A stretch of DNA of 64,000 nt from an uncultured Burkholderiales bacterium (GTDB taxonomy: Bacteria; Pseudomonadota; Gammaproteobacteria; Burkholderiales; Burkholderiaceae_C), in the NCBI GenBank assembly GCA_945952065.1, contig CAMFGY010000026.1, positions 1-64,000 on the forward strand, given 5' to 3'. Position 1 is the stretch's first letter; each line of letters starts with the position of its first letter. The notes below the pieces were generated by a model. The model saw nothing but the letters and a program-made list of their open reading frames with translations, was not told where the DNA came from and made no database searches. Shown here in pieces: positions 43,289-52,111 of the stretch. The position numbers and the translations under genes are program-made.

Positions 43289-44653
43289 ATGAATTTTGCG
43301 ACGCCTCCCACGCCGGCCCAAGCCCGCGACTTGCTGCTGCATTTGCTGACGACTGCCGTGCGTCGGGCGCAACCCGAGGCCTGGCTGCAGGCCCATCTGC
43401 CCGACCTGCTGCGCCTGGCGCCCAAGCCGGGGCGGGGGCGTACCCTGGTCTTGGGGGCGGGCAAGGCGGGCGGCTCGATGGCGCAGGCGCTGGAGGCGCT
43501 GTGGCCCAAAGAGTTGCCACTGTCCGGCTTGGTGATCACGCCCTATGGCCATTGCCCGCCGGGCTACAAGCCCCAGCGCCTGAGCCTGGTCGAGGCCGAG
43601 CATCCGGTGCCCGATGACGCCGGTTTGGCTGCCTCGGCGCGGCTGCTGCAAATGGCGCAAGGCGCCAGTGCCGAGGATCTGGTGATTTGCTTGATTTCCG
43701 GTGGCGGCTCCGCGCTGCTGTGCCTGCCCGCGCCCGGCCTGAGTCTGGCCGACAAGCAGTCGGTCAACCGCGCCTTGCTGCGCAGCGGCGCGGCGATCGA
43801 TGAGATGAACTGCGTGCGCAAGCATCTCTCGGCCATCAAGGGCGGGCGCTTGGCGGCGGCCTGCGCGCCGGCGCAAGTCCTGACCCTTTTGATCAGCGAT
43901 GTGCCGGGCGATGACCCGGCCATCATCGCCTCAGGCCCGACGGTGGGCGACCCCAGCACTTGCGCCGAGGCGCTGGCCATTTGCGAGCGTTACCGCATTC
44001 ATCTGCCCGAGGCCGCGCGAGCCGGGCTGCGCTCGGGGGCATTCGAGACGCCCAAGCCCGAAGACCCCGCCTTTGCATCGCAGGCCTTGCACTTCATGGC
44101 CACGCCGCAGCAAAGCTTGCAAGCCGCGGCCGAGGCGGCGCGCGCCCTCGGCCTGGGCGCCCATGTGCTCAGCGATGCGATGGAGGGCGAGGCCCGCGAG
44201 CTGGGCCGCATGCAGGCGGCGCTGGCGCGAGAAGTGGCGCGCCGGGGCCAGCCTTTCGCCAAGCCCTGTGTGATTCTGTCGGGGGGCGAGACCACCGTCA
44301 GTCTGGCGGCCCATCCGGCGGCCCATCCGGCAGTGCAGGGCGGGCAAGGCGGGCCGGGCGGGCAGGGCGGACGCGCCACCGAATTCTTGCTGGGCTGTGC
44401 CCTGGCTTTGGACGGCGAGCCCGGCGTGTATGCCTTGTCCGCAGACACCGATGGCATCGACGGCGTCTGTGATAACGCCGGCGCTCTGCTGACCCCCAGC
44501 AGCCTGGCCAGAGCGCGGGCGCTGGGCCTGGATGCACGCGCCGAACTCGATGCGCACAATGCCCGGGGGTTTTTTGCACCGCTGGGCGATTTGGTCAGCA
44601 CCGGCCCCACCTTCACCAATGTGAACGACTTCCGCGCTTTGCTGGTGCTTTGA
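43289..44653 (+). CDS. Glycerate 2-kinase (DUF4147/MOFRL type)
   Basis: This 454-residue protein has TLVLGAGKAGGSMAQALEAL, LISGGGSALLCLPAPGLSL, NCVRKHLSAIKGGRLA, DVPGDDPAIIASGP and the C-terminal MOFRL domain (CVILSGGETTVSL, ALSADTDGIDG). It phosphorylates D-glycerate to 2-phosphoglycerate. Glyoxylate released from ureidoglycolate can be turned to tartronate semialdehyde and glycerate, so this enzyme is the expected exit to central metabolism. Gcl and the reductase are not in the window. A glycine-rich QGGQGGPGGQGG-like loop near residue 355 is unusual and probably disordered. Confidence 0.92.
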   Translation: MNFATPPTPAQARDLLLHLLTTAVRRAQPEAWLQAHLPDLLRLAPKPGRGRTLVLGAGKAGGSMAQALEALWPKELPLSGLVITPYGHCPPGYKPQRLSLVEAEHPVPDDAGLAASARLLQMAQGASAEDLVICLISGGGSALLCLPAPGLSLADKQSVNRALLRSGAAIDEMNCVRKHLSAIKGGRLAAACAPAQVLTLLISDVPGDDPAIIASGPTVGDPSTCAEALAICERYRIHLPEAARAGLRSGAFETPKPEDPAFASQALHFMATPQQSLQAAAEAARALGLGAHVLSDAMEGEARELGRMQAALAREVARRGQPFAKPCVILSGGETTVSLAAHPAAHPAVQGGQGGPGGQGGRATEFLLGCALALDGEPGVYALSADTDGIDGVCDNAGALLTPSSLARARALGLDARAELDAHNARGFFAPLGDLVSTGPTFTNVNDFRALLVL

Positions 44654-44849
44654 GGTTTGGTGCGGCAGGGTCGAGGTCCAACCCGGCTGGGGCCGCCCCC
44701 TTGGCTTGGGCAAGCCTGGCCTGGGGAGGGCGGTCCGGGTGGGCGCCCTCAGACTGTGATGCAATCGCTTTTTCGCCATCGCTGCAGTGGGCCGGCGGCA
44801 TTCGCTGAGCCGGCGTATCGCAACTTCAACTTTTGATCTCCCGAAACCC

Positions 44850-45206
44850 GTGGCCAAGAATTTGCGTCCCGAAGTGATTCGACCCCGCGTGCGCCTTGGT
44901 GAGCGCGTGCTGATCGGCCCTGGCAAGGTCGAGCTCTTGCGCGCCGTGGCCGAACAAGGCTCGATCTCCCGGGCGGCGCGTTCATTGGGCATGGGCTACA
45001 AACGTGCTTGGTCTTTGTTGGATGAATTGCAACAGGCCAGCAGCAAGCCGCTGATTGAGACCAGCGCGGGGGGTGTTGGGGGCGGGGGGGCCAAGGTGAG
45101 TCCGGCCGGCTTGGCCTTGATTGCTGAGTACGACGCCTTGGAGCGCGCTTGTCGCGATGCGGCGGCGCCCGCCTTGGCCAAGCTGTCGCGAATGCTGCGC
45201 AAATAG
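44850..45206 (+). CDS. ModE-like winged-helix regulator lacking the molybdate domain
   Basis: This 118-residue protein matches the N-terminal domain of ModE: VRLGERVLIGPGKVELLRAV, AEQGSISRAARSLGMGYKRA and WSLLDELQQASSKPLIETSA, then a glycine-rich loop and SPAGLALIAEYDALE. Full ModE has two C-terminal TOBE (MOP) domains that bind molybdate, and these are absent. Such short forms are common in proteobacteria, and their signal is less clear. I use the GTG at 44850 because the upstream extension is not family-like. A perfect Mo-box-like palindrome follows its stop, and a transporter gene comes next. Confidence 0.8.
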   Translation: MAKNLRPEVIRPRVRLGERVLIGPGKVELLRAVAEQGSISRAARSLGMGYKRAWSLLDELQQASSKPLIETSAGGVGGGGAKVSPAGLALIAEYDALERACRDAAAPALAKLSRMLRK

Positions 45207-45213
45207 CGGCCTG

Positions 45214-45237
45214 CGCTATGTCAGAATTGACATAGCG
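45214..45237. promoter_or_regulatory. Mo-box-like perfect palindrome
   Basis: Two perfect 10-bp arms, CGCTATGTCA and TGACATAGCG, surround GAAT. The outer CGCTATGT...ACATAGCG closely resembles the CGCTATAT half-sites of the E. coli ModE operator. It lies 8 bp after the ModE-like gene and 57 bp before the TSUP transporter gene. There is no T run, so an operator is likelier than a terminator. Confidence 0.65.
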
Positions 45238-45294
45238 GGCTTCATCTTTGCGACTTTGAGGCCGAATCGTTTTGCCACCGGTCGACCCACTTCT

Positions 45295-46029
45295 ATGTCC
45301 ATTGAGCTCCTGTCTGTGATGACGGCCGCCGTCTTGGTGGTGGCCCTGCTGTACTCCTCGGTGGGGCATGCCGGGGCTTCCGGCTATATCGCCGTCATGT
45401 CGCTGTTCAGCTTGGCGCCTACCGAGATCAGACCCAGCGCTTTGCTCTTGAACATCTTGGTGGCGAGTATCACGAGCTGGCAGTTTTGGCGGGCAGGCCA
45501 CTTTCGGTGGGCTTTGTTCTGGCCTTTTGCGCTCCCGGCGGTGCCGATGGCGTTTGTGGGGGGCTATATCAGCCTGCCAACCCATGTTTTTCAAAACGCG
45601 GTGGGTGTGATCTTGTTGTTATCGGCCTTGCAGCTGATCGTTCGGCCAGCGCAAGAAGGCGAACCTCGTGCGCCCAGCAAAGCCGTTGCCCTGGGCACGG
45701 GGGCTGGGCTCGGTCTGTTGGCGGGCCTCACCGGCACCGGCGGCGGCATTTTCTTAACGCCCCTGTTGATCTTTACGCGATGGGCAAAAACGGCCAGCGC
45801 TTCGGCCGTGTCGGCCCCCTTCATACTCTTGAACTCCATTGCGGCCTTGAGCGGCAATGTGGCCGCCACCAAGTATTTGCCGAGCTTTGCCTTGCCCTTG
45901 TTGGTGGCGGCTGTGATCGGCGGCACGATAGGGTCACATTTCGGCAGTCGACGCTTGTCGCCCTGGGTCGTCAAACGACTCTTGGGTTTGGTCTTGGCCA
46001 TCGCTGGCGCCAAGCTCTTGTTGACCTGA
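45295..46029 (+). CDS. TSUP (TauE/SafE) family membrane transporter
   Basis: This 244-residue protein has about eight helices and the duplicated TSUP pattern. The first half has LLYSSVGHAGASGYIAVMSL, PSALLLNILVASITSWQFWR; the second has GLLAGLTGTGGGIFLTPLLI and IGGTIGSHFGSRRLSPWVVK. Family members move small anions or organosulfonates such as sulfite, sulfoacetate and oxyanions. Its place directly behind a ModE-like regulator and a Mo-box-like palindrome suggests molybdate or a competing oxyanion as substrate. That is inference from position. Confidence 0.82.
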   Translation: MSIELLSVMTAAVLVVALLYSSVGHAGASGYIAVMSLFSLAPTEIRPSALLLNILVASITSWQFWRAGHFRWALFWPFALPAVPMAFVGGYISLPTHVFQNAVGVILLLSALQLIVRPAQEGEPRAPSKAVALGTGAGLGLLAGLTGTGGGIFLTPLLIFTRWAKTASASAVSAPFILLNSIAALSGNVAATKYLPSFALPLLVAAVIGGTIGSHFGSRRLSPWVVKRLLGLVLAIAGAKLLLT

Positions 46030-46259
46030 GTGGGGTGCCGCGGCGTTCAGGGCTGGGCGCCCGCCGCTCTGTCTTGGATCAAACAGGCTGAACATGCCCG
46101 CTTGCTTCGACGGCGAGTCTTGATGTGGCGCAAAGACAGGCTGGCGCGCTTGAAGGACATTGCCGCTCAAGCACCGGCGCATTTCTGACGGCTTGTTCTC
46201 TTCAGGTCAGCCTTCATGCCGGGCCTCGCCAACCCTGCTTTGAATGGACCCCCGCCATC

Positions 46260-46994
46260 GTGGACACCGCCAGCGTCAAATCGATCGCCCGCAGCAGTGG
46301 CGCCTCCAACAGCCACCGCGCGCTTGAAGTCTGGATGCCCGGCTGGGATGCCGTGTTCGGCCCCCCGCGACTCAGCGAGGCCGAGCGTCAGGCGCTGGGT
46401 CCGCTGCTGCGCACGCGGCGGCTCATGGTGGGCGAGGCGGTGTTTCAGCGCGGGCAAAGTGCCAGCCATTTGGTGGCGGTGGTGGAAGGCGCTGTGGGTT
46501 TGGGCGTGGCGACTGAAGGCCCAGCCTTTCAATTGGAGCGCAATGTCCACGGCCCGGCATGGCTGGACATCAGCAGCGCATGGCTGGGCAGTGGTCATGT
46601 GCAGGACGCCCGGGTCTTGCATGCCGCCACCCTGCTGGAGTTGCCGGTGGACGGCCTGCGCCCGCTGCTCGGGCGCTTCCCCGATTTGCGTGAACGCATG
46701 ATGTTGGCCATGGCCCGTGCGGTGCAAAACCTCACCGGCACCACCCATGACCTGATGGCCAAAGACGCGCAAAAGCGCCTGGCCAGTTGGTTGCTGACCC
46801 ATCGCTCGCCCAGCGCAGGCCATGATGTGGCCCTGAAAGAGCGCAAACGTGAGGTGGCGGCCCAGCTGGCCATCACGCCCGAGACCCTGTCGCGTTTGCT
46901 GCGGCAGTTGATGAGCGCCGGGCTCATCGAGGTCAAGGGCTACACCATCCGCTTGCTCAATCTGGGCGCCTTGCAAACCTTGGCGCACGACTGA
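46260..46994 (+). CDS. Crp/Fnr-family transcriptional regulator
   Basis: This 244-residue protein has a cyclic-nucleotide-binding-like beta-roll at about 20-125 and a dimer helix (FPDLRERMMLAMARAVQNLT). The C-terminal winged helix reads KREVAAQLAITPETLSRLLR, then QLMSAGLIEVKGYTIRLLNL. I see no cysteine cluster for an Fe-S centre near the N-terminus, so it is not an oxygen-sensing FNR proper. The ligand is unknown. I chose the GTG at 46260; the frame is open to 46125, but those residues do not look like the family. A partial TTGAT-type half-site (46120-46133) lies upstream and could be an autoregulatory site. Confidence 0.8.
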   Translation: MDTASVKSIARSSGASNSHRALEVWMPGWDAVFGPPRLSEAERQALGPLLRTRRLMVGEAVFQRGQSASHLVAVVEGAVGLGVATEGPAFQLERNVHGPAWLDISSAWLGSGHVQDARVLHAATLLELPVDGLRPLLGRFPDLRERMMLAMARAVQNLTGTTHDLMAKDAQKRLASWLLTHRSPSAGHDVALKERKREVAAQLAITPETLSRLLRQLMSAGLIEVKGYTIRLLNLGALQTLAHD

Positions 46995-47179
46995 TCGGCG
47001 GCTTCAGCAGGGCGACCGAATGCGCCCGCTTTTTGCGGCGAAGTGCGCAGAAATCTGCTGTTTTTCCGCGCTTTCTTGCTGGCGCAGTCGGGCTTGGGGC
47101 CCTTAGACTGCAAGCGAAGGCCTCGCAGGTGCGAGCCTTTTCTACCGCTCGTGATGAGCCAGAGCCAGAGGAGACCGAT

Positions 47180-48010
47180 GTGAGCGCAGCCGCTGAGAAG
47201 TTCTTCCAAAACAACCACGCCTTGCCCACCATGCCTGAGGTGGCCAATCGCCTGATGCGCAGCTTTGATGACGACAACATCAGCCTGGGCGCGATTGCCG
47301 ATCTGATCGGCAAAGACGCCAGTCTTGCGGCCAAGGTGCTGCGCTTGGCCAATTCGGCGCGCTACAGCCCCTCGCATCAAATCGCCAGCCTGAGCGACGC
47401 GGCCGCTGCCCTGGGCATGGAGACGCTGCGCAATCTGTCCTTGGCGGCCTGTTTGTCGGGCGCGTTTCCGGTGGTCAAGGGCCTGGACCGCACGCTCTTT
47501 TGGCGCCACAGTGTCAGCACCGCTGCTTATGCCCGCATCCTCAGCAAGATGCTGCGCTTGGATGCGGAGACCGCCTATCTGGCGGGCCTGATGCTGCGCA
47601 CCGGCCAGATCATGATGGCCATGAGCGAACCCGATCTGGTGGCCGATGTCGAGGCCCATGCCGCCGAACCCGGCAGCCGCTTCTCGCTGGAAGAACACCG
47701 CTTTGGCTGCACCCATGCCGATGTGACCGCCTCCCTGGCCTCGCACTGGCATTTTCCTGCCGAGATGGTGGAGGCCTTCAAAGACGCCAACACCCCGATG
47801 GAGATTCGCCCCTTCTCGCTGATGGCGGCGGTGCTGCATCTGGCCGAGGTTTTGGCCGATGCCGCTGAACACCACGACAACCCCAGCCATGCCCTGCAAG
47901 TGGCGGTGCCCGAATTGGTCGAGCACCTGCATCTGGACCTCGACTATCTGGCCGCCAAGATCGAAGCCGCAGGCGATGTGGCCAGCGATGTGGAGCAGCT
48001 GCTGCATTGA
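47180..48010 (+). CDS. HDOD-domain signalling protein
   Basis: This 276-residue protein has an HDOD domain: LPTMPEVANRLMRSFDDDNI, IADLIGKDASLAAKVLRLAN, SARYSPSHQIASLSDAAAAL and FWRHSVSTAAYARILSKML. HDOD proteins are related to HD phosphohydrolases and take part in regulation of motility, stress or c-di-GMP-linked responses, often without catalysis. I start it at the GTG at 47180 because AGAGGAGA lies at ideal spacing just before it. An imperfect hairpin with a T run (about 47118-47145) precedes the gene and may end the Crp/Fnr transcript. Confidence 0.88.
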   Translation: MSAAAEKFFQNNHALPTMPEVANRLMRSFDDDNISLGAIADLIGKDASLAAKVLRLANSARYSPSHQIASLSDAAAALGMETLRNLSLAACLSGAFPVVKGLDRTLFWRHSVSTAAYARILSKMLRLDAETAYLAGLMLRTGQIMMAMSEPDLVADVEAHAAEPGSRFSLEEHRFGCTHADVTASLASHWHFPAEMVEAFKDANTPMEIRPFSLMAAVLHLAEVLADAAEHHDNPSHALQVAVPELVEHLHLDLDYLAAKIEAAGDVASDVEQLLH

Positions 48011-48032
48011 GGCATCAGCGCCCTAGGCCGAT

Positions 48033-49316
48033 TCAGGGCCCCACATAGCGCGCCCGCACCCAAAGCCTTTGGCCGCTGCGCTTTTGCTCCAGGATATGGG
48101 CCAGCACGCCGATGCTGCGTCCGCCCATCAGCAGGCTCAGGGCCGCGTGTTCGGGGGCGCCCAGCGTGCGCCGCAGGGCGACCAGGCCGAAGTCCAGCGA
48201 AGGCTTCCAGCCGGTCAGCCGGGCCACGCAGGGCACCACCTTTTGGGCCAGTAGCTGCGCCGCGCAGGGGGCGAGCGCCGCGCATTCCTCCAGCAGACGG
48301 CGGGCCCGAGGGTCGCCCGCCGGGTAAGACAAATGGTTGAAGCCAGGCAATCCTTCGCCCCGATCCAAGCGCCGGCGCAGGGCCGCTTCAAGATCGCTGC
48401 TGGCGGCCAACTCGTCCCAGAGTGCCTCCACCTGCGCGCAAGCGCCGCCGTTGAAGGTGGCCGTTAGATTGCACATCGCCGCCAGCAAGGCGGCGCCGAT
48501 GCTGGCTTCGACCGAGGCCAGGCAGCGGGCGGTGAAGCCCACCATATTCATCTCATGGTCGGCCACCAAGACCAGGGCGCGGCGCAGCGCTGCATCGCTG
48601 GTGGCTGGCAGCCGCCAGGCCCGCCGGAACTGTTGATGCAGGGGCTCTTGGCTGGGCGGTCGGTTCAAAAAGCTGGCGATCAGCGCGCGCAGATGCTCGG
48701 CGCAGGCCCGCGCCAGCGCTTCGCCGTCGGGCAGCCAGGCTGGGCCATGCAGATCGTTCAAAGCCGTGGCGAACAAGGCCAGGGGTCGGCTGCTGGGGCC
48801 GAGCGGCAGTTGCTCACGCAAGAGTTGCCAGCTCTTGCCCAAGACCGGCGCCGGGCTGGCAAAGGGGTCGATCTCTGGGCTGAATTGCCAGAGCTGGCGC
48901 GCCACATCTTCTGCGCTGCAGCCCGCGTCGACCCAGTCCAGCACGGAGCGGCCACGATACATGGGCTCTCCCTCACGCACGCAAGACAGGGCCGTGTCCA
49001 GCACCGGCAGGCCTTCGTTCAGGGCAGCGCGCGCCTGCTGCTCGCGTTGCCGCCCGCCTTGCTTGCGCCGCAGCAACAACTCAACTTCAAAGCTGGAATA
49101 GCGGCGCAGCCGCGGATCGCTGGGGTCACTGGCGGCTTTCAAGAGGCCACGGCTGACATAGGCATAGAGCGTGGCCTTGCTGATGCCCAGGCGTGCCGCG
49201 GCCTCGCCGGAATCCAATAAGGTGTATGTGCCGGAGGCCGGCAGGCTTAGGCCGGGGGCGCTGGGCGTGGCGGTTTTTTGGGCCGGGCGGCGCCGCTTGG
49301 GCTGTTGTGAATTCAT
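48033..49316 (-). CDS. Citrate-synthase-like protein with N-terminal HTH, probably a regulator
   Basis: This 427-residue protein has a MerR/excisionase-type helix-turn-helix at about residues 30-82 (YTLLDSGEAAARLGISKATL, YAYVSRGLLK) and a citrate-synthase domain from about 110. The CS motif VADHEMN (H254) and a C-terminal SLDFG aspartate are present. The second catalytic histidine, normally in a GPxHGGAN motif, is replaced: the sequence reads ATFNGGA (N289). Known CS enzymes need that His for oxaloacetate binding, so activity is doubtful. A role as a metabolite-sensing DNA-binding protein is more likely. It is divergent from the TonB-dependent receptor gene, with repeats in the shared gap. 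Confidence 0.82.
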   Translation of the reverse strand: MNSQQPKRRRPAQKTATPSAPGLSLPASGTYTLLDSGEAAARLGISKATLYAYVSRGLLKAASDPSDPRLRRYSSFEVELLLRRKQGGRQREQQARAALNEGLPVLDTALSCVREGEPMYRGRSVLDWVDAGCSAEDVARQLWQFSPEIDPFASPAPVLGKSWQLLREQLPLGPSSRPLALFATALNDLHGPAWLPDGEALARACAEHLRALIASFLNRPPSQEPLHQQFRRAWRLPATSDAALRRALVLVADHEMNMVGFTARCLASVEASIGAALLAAMCNLTATFNGGACAQVEALWDELAASSDLEAALRRRLDRGEGLPGFNHLSYPAGDPRARRLLEECAALAPCAAQLLAQKVVPCVARLTGWKPSLDFGLVALRRTLGAPEHAALSLLMGGRSIGVLAHILEQKRSGQRLWVRARYVGP

Positions 49317-49319
49317 ATA

Positions 49320-49352
49320 TTGATGAACTTGATCAAGATTGATGAATTGATC
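49320..49352. promoter_or_regulatory. Repeat-rich operator candidate in the divergent promoter
   Basis: Two direct TTGATGAA repeats (49320-49327 and 49339-49346) flank a perfect 10-bp palindrome, CTTGATCAAG (49328-49337). A further TTGATC follows at 49347. The block lies 3 bp upstream of the citrate-synthase-like start and about 45 bp from the receptor start. It is AT-rich compared with its surroundings, as expected for a promoter with binding sites. Confidence 0.6.
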
Positions 49353-49395
49353 GCCGGCCAGTCTAATCCCGGCCTGTTGAGAGAAAGGTGTTTTT

Positions 49396-51588
49396 GTGAA
49401 TCGAGATGAGGGGGTCTGGGGGCTGGTGCTGTGCTGCTGCTTGCCGAGCTTGGCCTTGGCGCAGGCGGCGGAGCCGGCGGCTCAGTTGCAAAGGGTGGAG
49501 GTGCAAGCGCAAGGGGCGGCTCAGGCCTTGAACGCCAGGCGTGCGTCGGTGGGGGCTTTGACGGTGCTCAGCCGCGAGGAGTTGCTGCGCCAGGGCGACA
49601 GCCGGTTGAGCGACGCCTTGCGGCGCGTGCCCGGCCTCAGTGTCGTGGAGCAAGGGCCGCGGGGCGCGGAAATCCGCATGTCGGGCTTGGGCCATGGCTA
49701 CACGCAGATCCTGCTCAATGGCGAGCCGGTGCCGCCGGGCTTTTCCTTGGAGAGCTTGTCGCCGGAATTGATTGAGCGCATCGAAATCTCTCGCAGTGCC
49801 AGCGTGGAGCAAAGCGCGCAGGCGATTGCCGGCAGCATCAATCTGGTGATGCGGCGCAGCCCTGGGGCCACGCACCAGGCCCAGCGCGATGTGAAGCTGG
49901 GCCTGAGCACGCTGTTGCAGCGCCCCAGCGCCACGCTGGACCTGAATTTGGGGCAGCGTGAAGGCGCGGTGTCTTGGGGCTTGGGACTGGGGCTGAGCGA
50001 GGAGCGGCAGCGCTGGCCGATGGCGCTGGAGCAACAAGCCTTCAATGCCCAGGGGCAGGTGCAGCAGGCCTATCGCACTGACAAAGAGGAGTTTGATCAC
50101 AGCCAGCGCTTGGTGCTGAGCCCGCGGGCCAGCTGGGTGATTTCAGAGCAGCAAACGCTCAGCACCGATCATTTGCTGCGGTTCAGCCGCTCGCGCGGCG
50201 GCGCGCTCGATACACGGCAGAGCTTGGTGGGCGCCGCGCCCGAGCAGGCGCACAACGACTTGGAGCTCGACATTCGCGCCCTGCAATTGCGCAGCCGACT
50301 GAACTGGACTTACGCCGACAAAGAGGGCCGCAAGTCCGAACTCAAGCTGGGCTACACCCGCTTGCGCCGCGACTCGGAGGCCCAGTACGCCGGCTATGAC
50401 TTTTCGGGCCGCTGGATTCGTGATGCGCAGGTGGACTCGCTGGCCCTGGATCAGGGCTGGAGCTTGGCCGCTCGGCATCGCCGCGCCCTGGGTGAGGCCC
50501 AAACCTTGAGCACCGGCTTTGACTATGAGGAAAACCGCCGCAGCGAAGACCGTGTGCAGCGCGAGCAGCCGCTGCCGGGCGGCTTGCCGGTGGAGAACCT
50601 GGATGAGGTCTATGACGCGCGGGTGCGCCGCCTGGCGTTTTTTGTGCAGGACGAGGTCGATCTGAGCGCGTCTTGGCAGGCCACCTTGGGGCTGCGCTGG
50701 GAGGGCTTGCACACGCTCAGCAGCGGCAATGTGTTTGACAGCGTGAGCCGGCGCTCAGGGGTGTTCAGCCCCGTCTTGCAGGTCTTGTGGCGCGTGCCGG
50801 GCAGCAAGGACCAGCTGCGTTTGGGCCTGGCGCGCAGCTACAAAGCGCCCAACCCCCGGGAACTGACGCCCCGTCGCTATGTGGCCAACAACAACAGCCC
50901 GACCACGCCTGACTTGCAAGGCAACCCCGAGTTGCTGCCCGAGCTGGCCTGGGGTTTTGATAGCAGCTGGACGCATCCCCTGAGCAAGAGCAGCCTGCTG
51001 AGCGCCAGTGTCTATGTGAAGCGTATCGAGCAGGTCGTCGTCAGCGAGCTGTTCTTGCAAAACAAGCATTGGGTGGAACGCCGCAGCAACCAAGGCACGG
51101 CCTGGGTGCAAGGGCTGGAGCTGGAGGCGCGCCTGAGCTTGCCAGAGCTCTTGGCGGCCGACGCACCGGCCTTGGACTTGCGGGCCAGCCTGGGGCTGCA
51201 TCACTCGCGCCTGCAGGCGGTGCCGGGGCCGGATAACCGTCTGGCTCAGCAGATTCCCGCCGTGCTGAACCTGGGCTTGGATCACCGGCTGGGCGCATCG
51301 CCGCTGGGCGGCAGCCTCAGCTGGGGCGGCAATCTGAATCTGAGCCAAGGCGCATCGCAGCGCCAGGCCGTCGACCGCTGGGCGGGCTTCTCCTCCAAAG
51401 CGGCCCTGGATTTCTACGCCTTGTGGAACCAGGACAAAAGCAGCAGCTGGCGACTCAGCCTGAGCAATGTCTTGCAGCAAGATCAAATCAGCCGCCGCCG
51501 CGTGTTGGCCGAGGGCTTGGATCACCAACTGCAAGAGCGGCTGCAGACCGGACTGAATGCACGGCTGCTTTGGGAGCGCAGCTTGTAG
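49396..51588 (+). CDS. TonB-dependent outer-membrane receptor, substrate unknown
   Basis: This 730-residue protein has a GTG start, a short signal peptide (cleavage near ALA-QA), a TonB box (QRVEVQA), a plug at about residues 45-155 (LSREELLRQGDSRLSDALRR, IRMSGLGHGYTQILLNGEPV, IERIEISRSASVEQSAQAIA) and a barrel ending in a terminal hydrophobic WERSL instead of the usual Phe. The plug resembles siderophore-type receptors (FepA/CirA group). The divergent citrate-synthase-like regulator suggests control by a tricarboxylate-like ligand, so a citrate-type chelate is one possibility. This is speculative. Confidence 0.8.
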   Translation: MNRDEGVWGLVLCCCLPSLALAQAAEPAAQLQRVEVQAQGAAQALNARRASVGALTVLSREELLRQGDSRLSDALRRVPGLSVVEQGPRGAEIRMSGLGHGYTQILLNGEPVPPGFSLESLSPELIERIEISRSASVEQSAQAIAGSINLVMRRSPGATHQAQRDVKLGLSTLLQRPSATLDLNLGQREGAVSWGLGLGLSEERQRWPMALEQQAFNAQGQVQQAYRTDKEEFDHSQRLVLSPRASWVISEQQTLSTDHLLRFSRSRGGALDTRQSLVGAAPEQAHNDLELDIRALQLRSRLNWTYADKEGRKSELKLGYTRLRRDSEAQYAGYDFSGRWIRDAQVDSLALDQGWSLAARHRRALGEAQTLSTGFDYEENRRSEDRVQREQPLPGGLPVENLDEVYDARVRRLAFFVQDEVDLSASWQATLGLRWEGLHTLSSGNVFDSVSRRSGVFSPVLQVLWRVPGSKDQLRLGLARSYKAPNPRELTPRRYVANNNSPTTPDLQGNPELLPELAWGFDSSWTHPLSKSSLLSASVYVKRIEQVVVSELFLQNKHWVERRSNQGTAWVQGLELEARLSLPELLAADAPALDLRASLGLHHSRLQAVPGPDNRLAQQIPAVLNLGLDHRLGASPLGGSLSWGGNLNLSQGASQRQAVDRWAGFSSKAALDFYALWNQDKSSSWRLSLSNVLQQDQISRRRVLAEGLDHQLQERLQTGLNARLLWERSL

Positions 51589-51679
51589 ACACAGGAGGCG
51601 CGCGTGGCTTAGCCCCGCGGAATCGGCGTGCAAGAACTCGCCCTAAGATACCGACCCCGATGCAATTTTGAGCCCGAGC

Positions 51680-52111
51680 ATGCGCCCCTTCTCCATTCAA
51701 AGACTTGACCATTTGGTCTTGCGCGTCAGCAGCCTGCCGCGCGCGATTGCCTTTTACGAGCAAGTGCTGGGCTGCGAGGTGGTACGTCGCCGCGAGGACT
51801 TGGGCCTGGTGCATTTGCGCGCCGGAGCCTCGATGATTGACCTGGTCAGTGTCGATGGGGTGATCGGTCGACGCGGCGGGGCTGCGGCGTCCGTGCCCAA
51901 TGTGGATCATTTCTGTCTGCGCATCGAGCCTTTTGATGAGGCCCTTTTGCAGCGCCATTTGGCCGCGCACGGCCATGCGGCGCTGGGGCCGGCCGACGAG
52001 AACTTTGGTGCCGAAGGCGATGGCTTGTCTTTGTACTTGCGCGATCCGGATGGCAATCTCGTCGAGCTCAAAGGCCCCGCCTTTGACGTTCAAGCCGGAG
52101 TGCCGGCATGA
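51680..52111 (+). CDS. VOC-family (glyoxalase/bleomycin-resistance fold) protein
   Basis: This 143-residue protein has two babab modules. Motifs are LDHLVLRVSSLPRAIAFYEQ, VLGCEVVRR, VDHFCLRIEPFDE and LSLYLRDPDGNLVELKGP. The metal ligands would be H in LDHL, H in VDHF and E in LVELKG. Substrates in this family vary too much to guess. The ATG at 51680 is preferred to a TTG at 51668. Its stop overlaps the next gene start as ATGA. Confidence 0.85.
   Translation: MRPFSIQRLDHLVLRVSSLPRAIAFYEQVLGCEVVRRREDLGLVHLRAGASMIDLVSVDGVIGRRGGAAASVPNVDHFCLRIEPFDEALLQRHLAAHGHAALGPADENFGAEGDGLSLYLRDPDGNLVELKGPAFDVQAGVPA

Noticed and set aside
45214-45237. Intrinsic terminator after the ModE-like gene
   Set aside because: The palindrome is strong but is followed by GGGCTTCATC with no T run; an operator explains it better.
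46120-46133. FNR/ANR box before the Crp/Fnr gene
   Set aside because: TTGATGTGGCGCAA matches only one half-site of TTGAT-N4-ATCAA well; too weak to list as a site.
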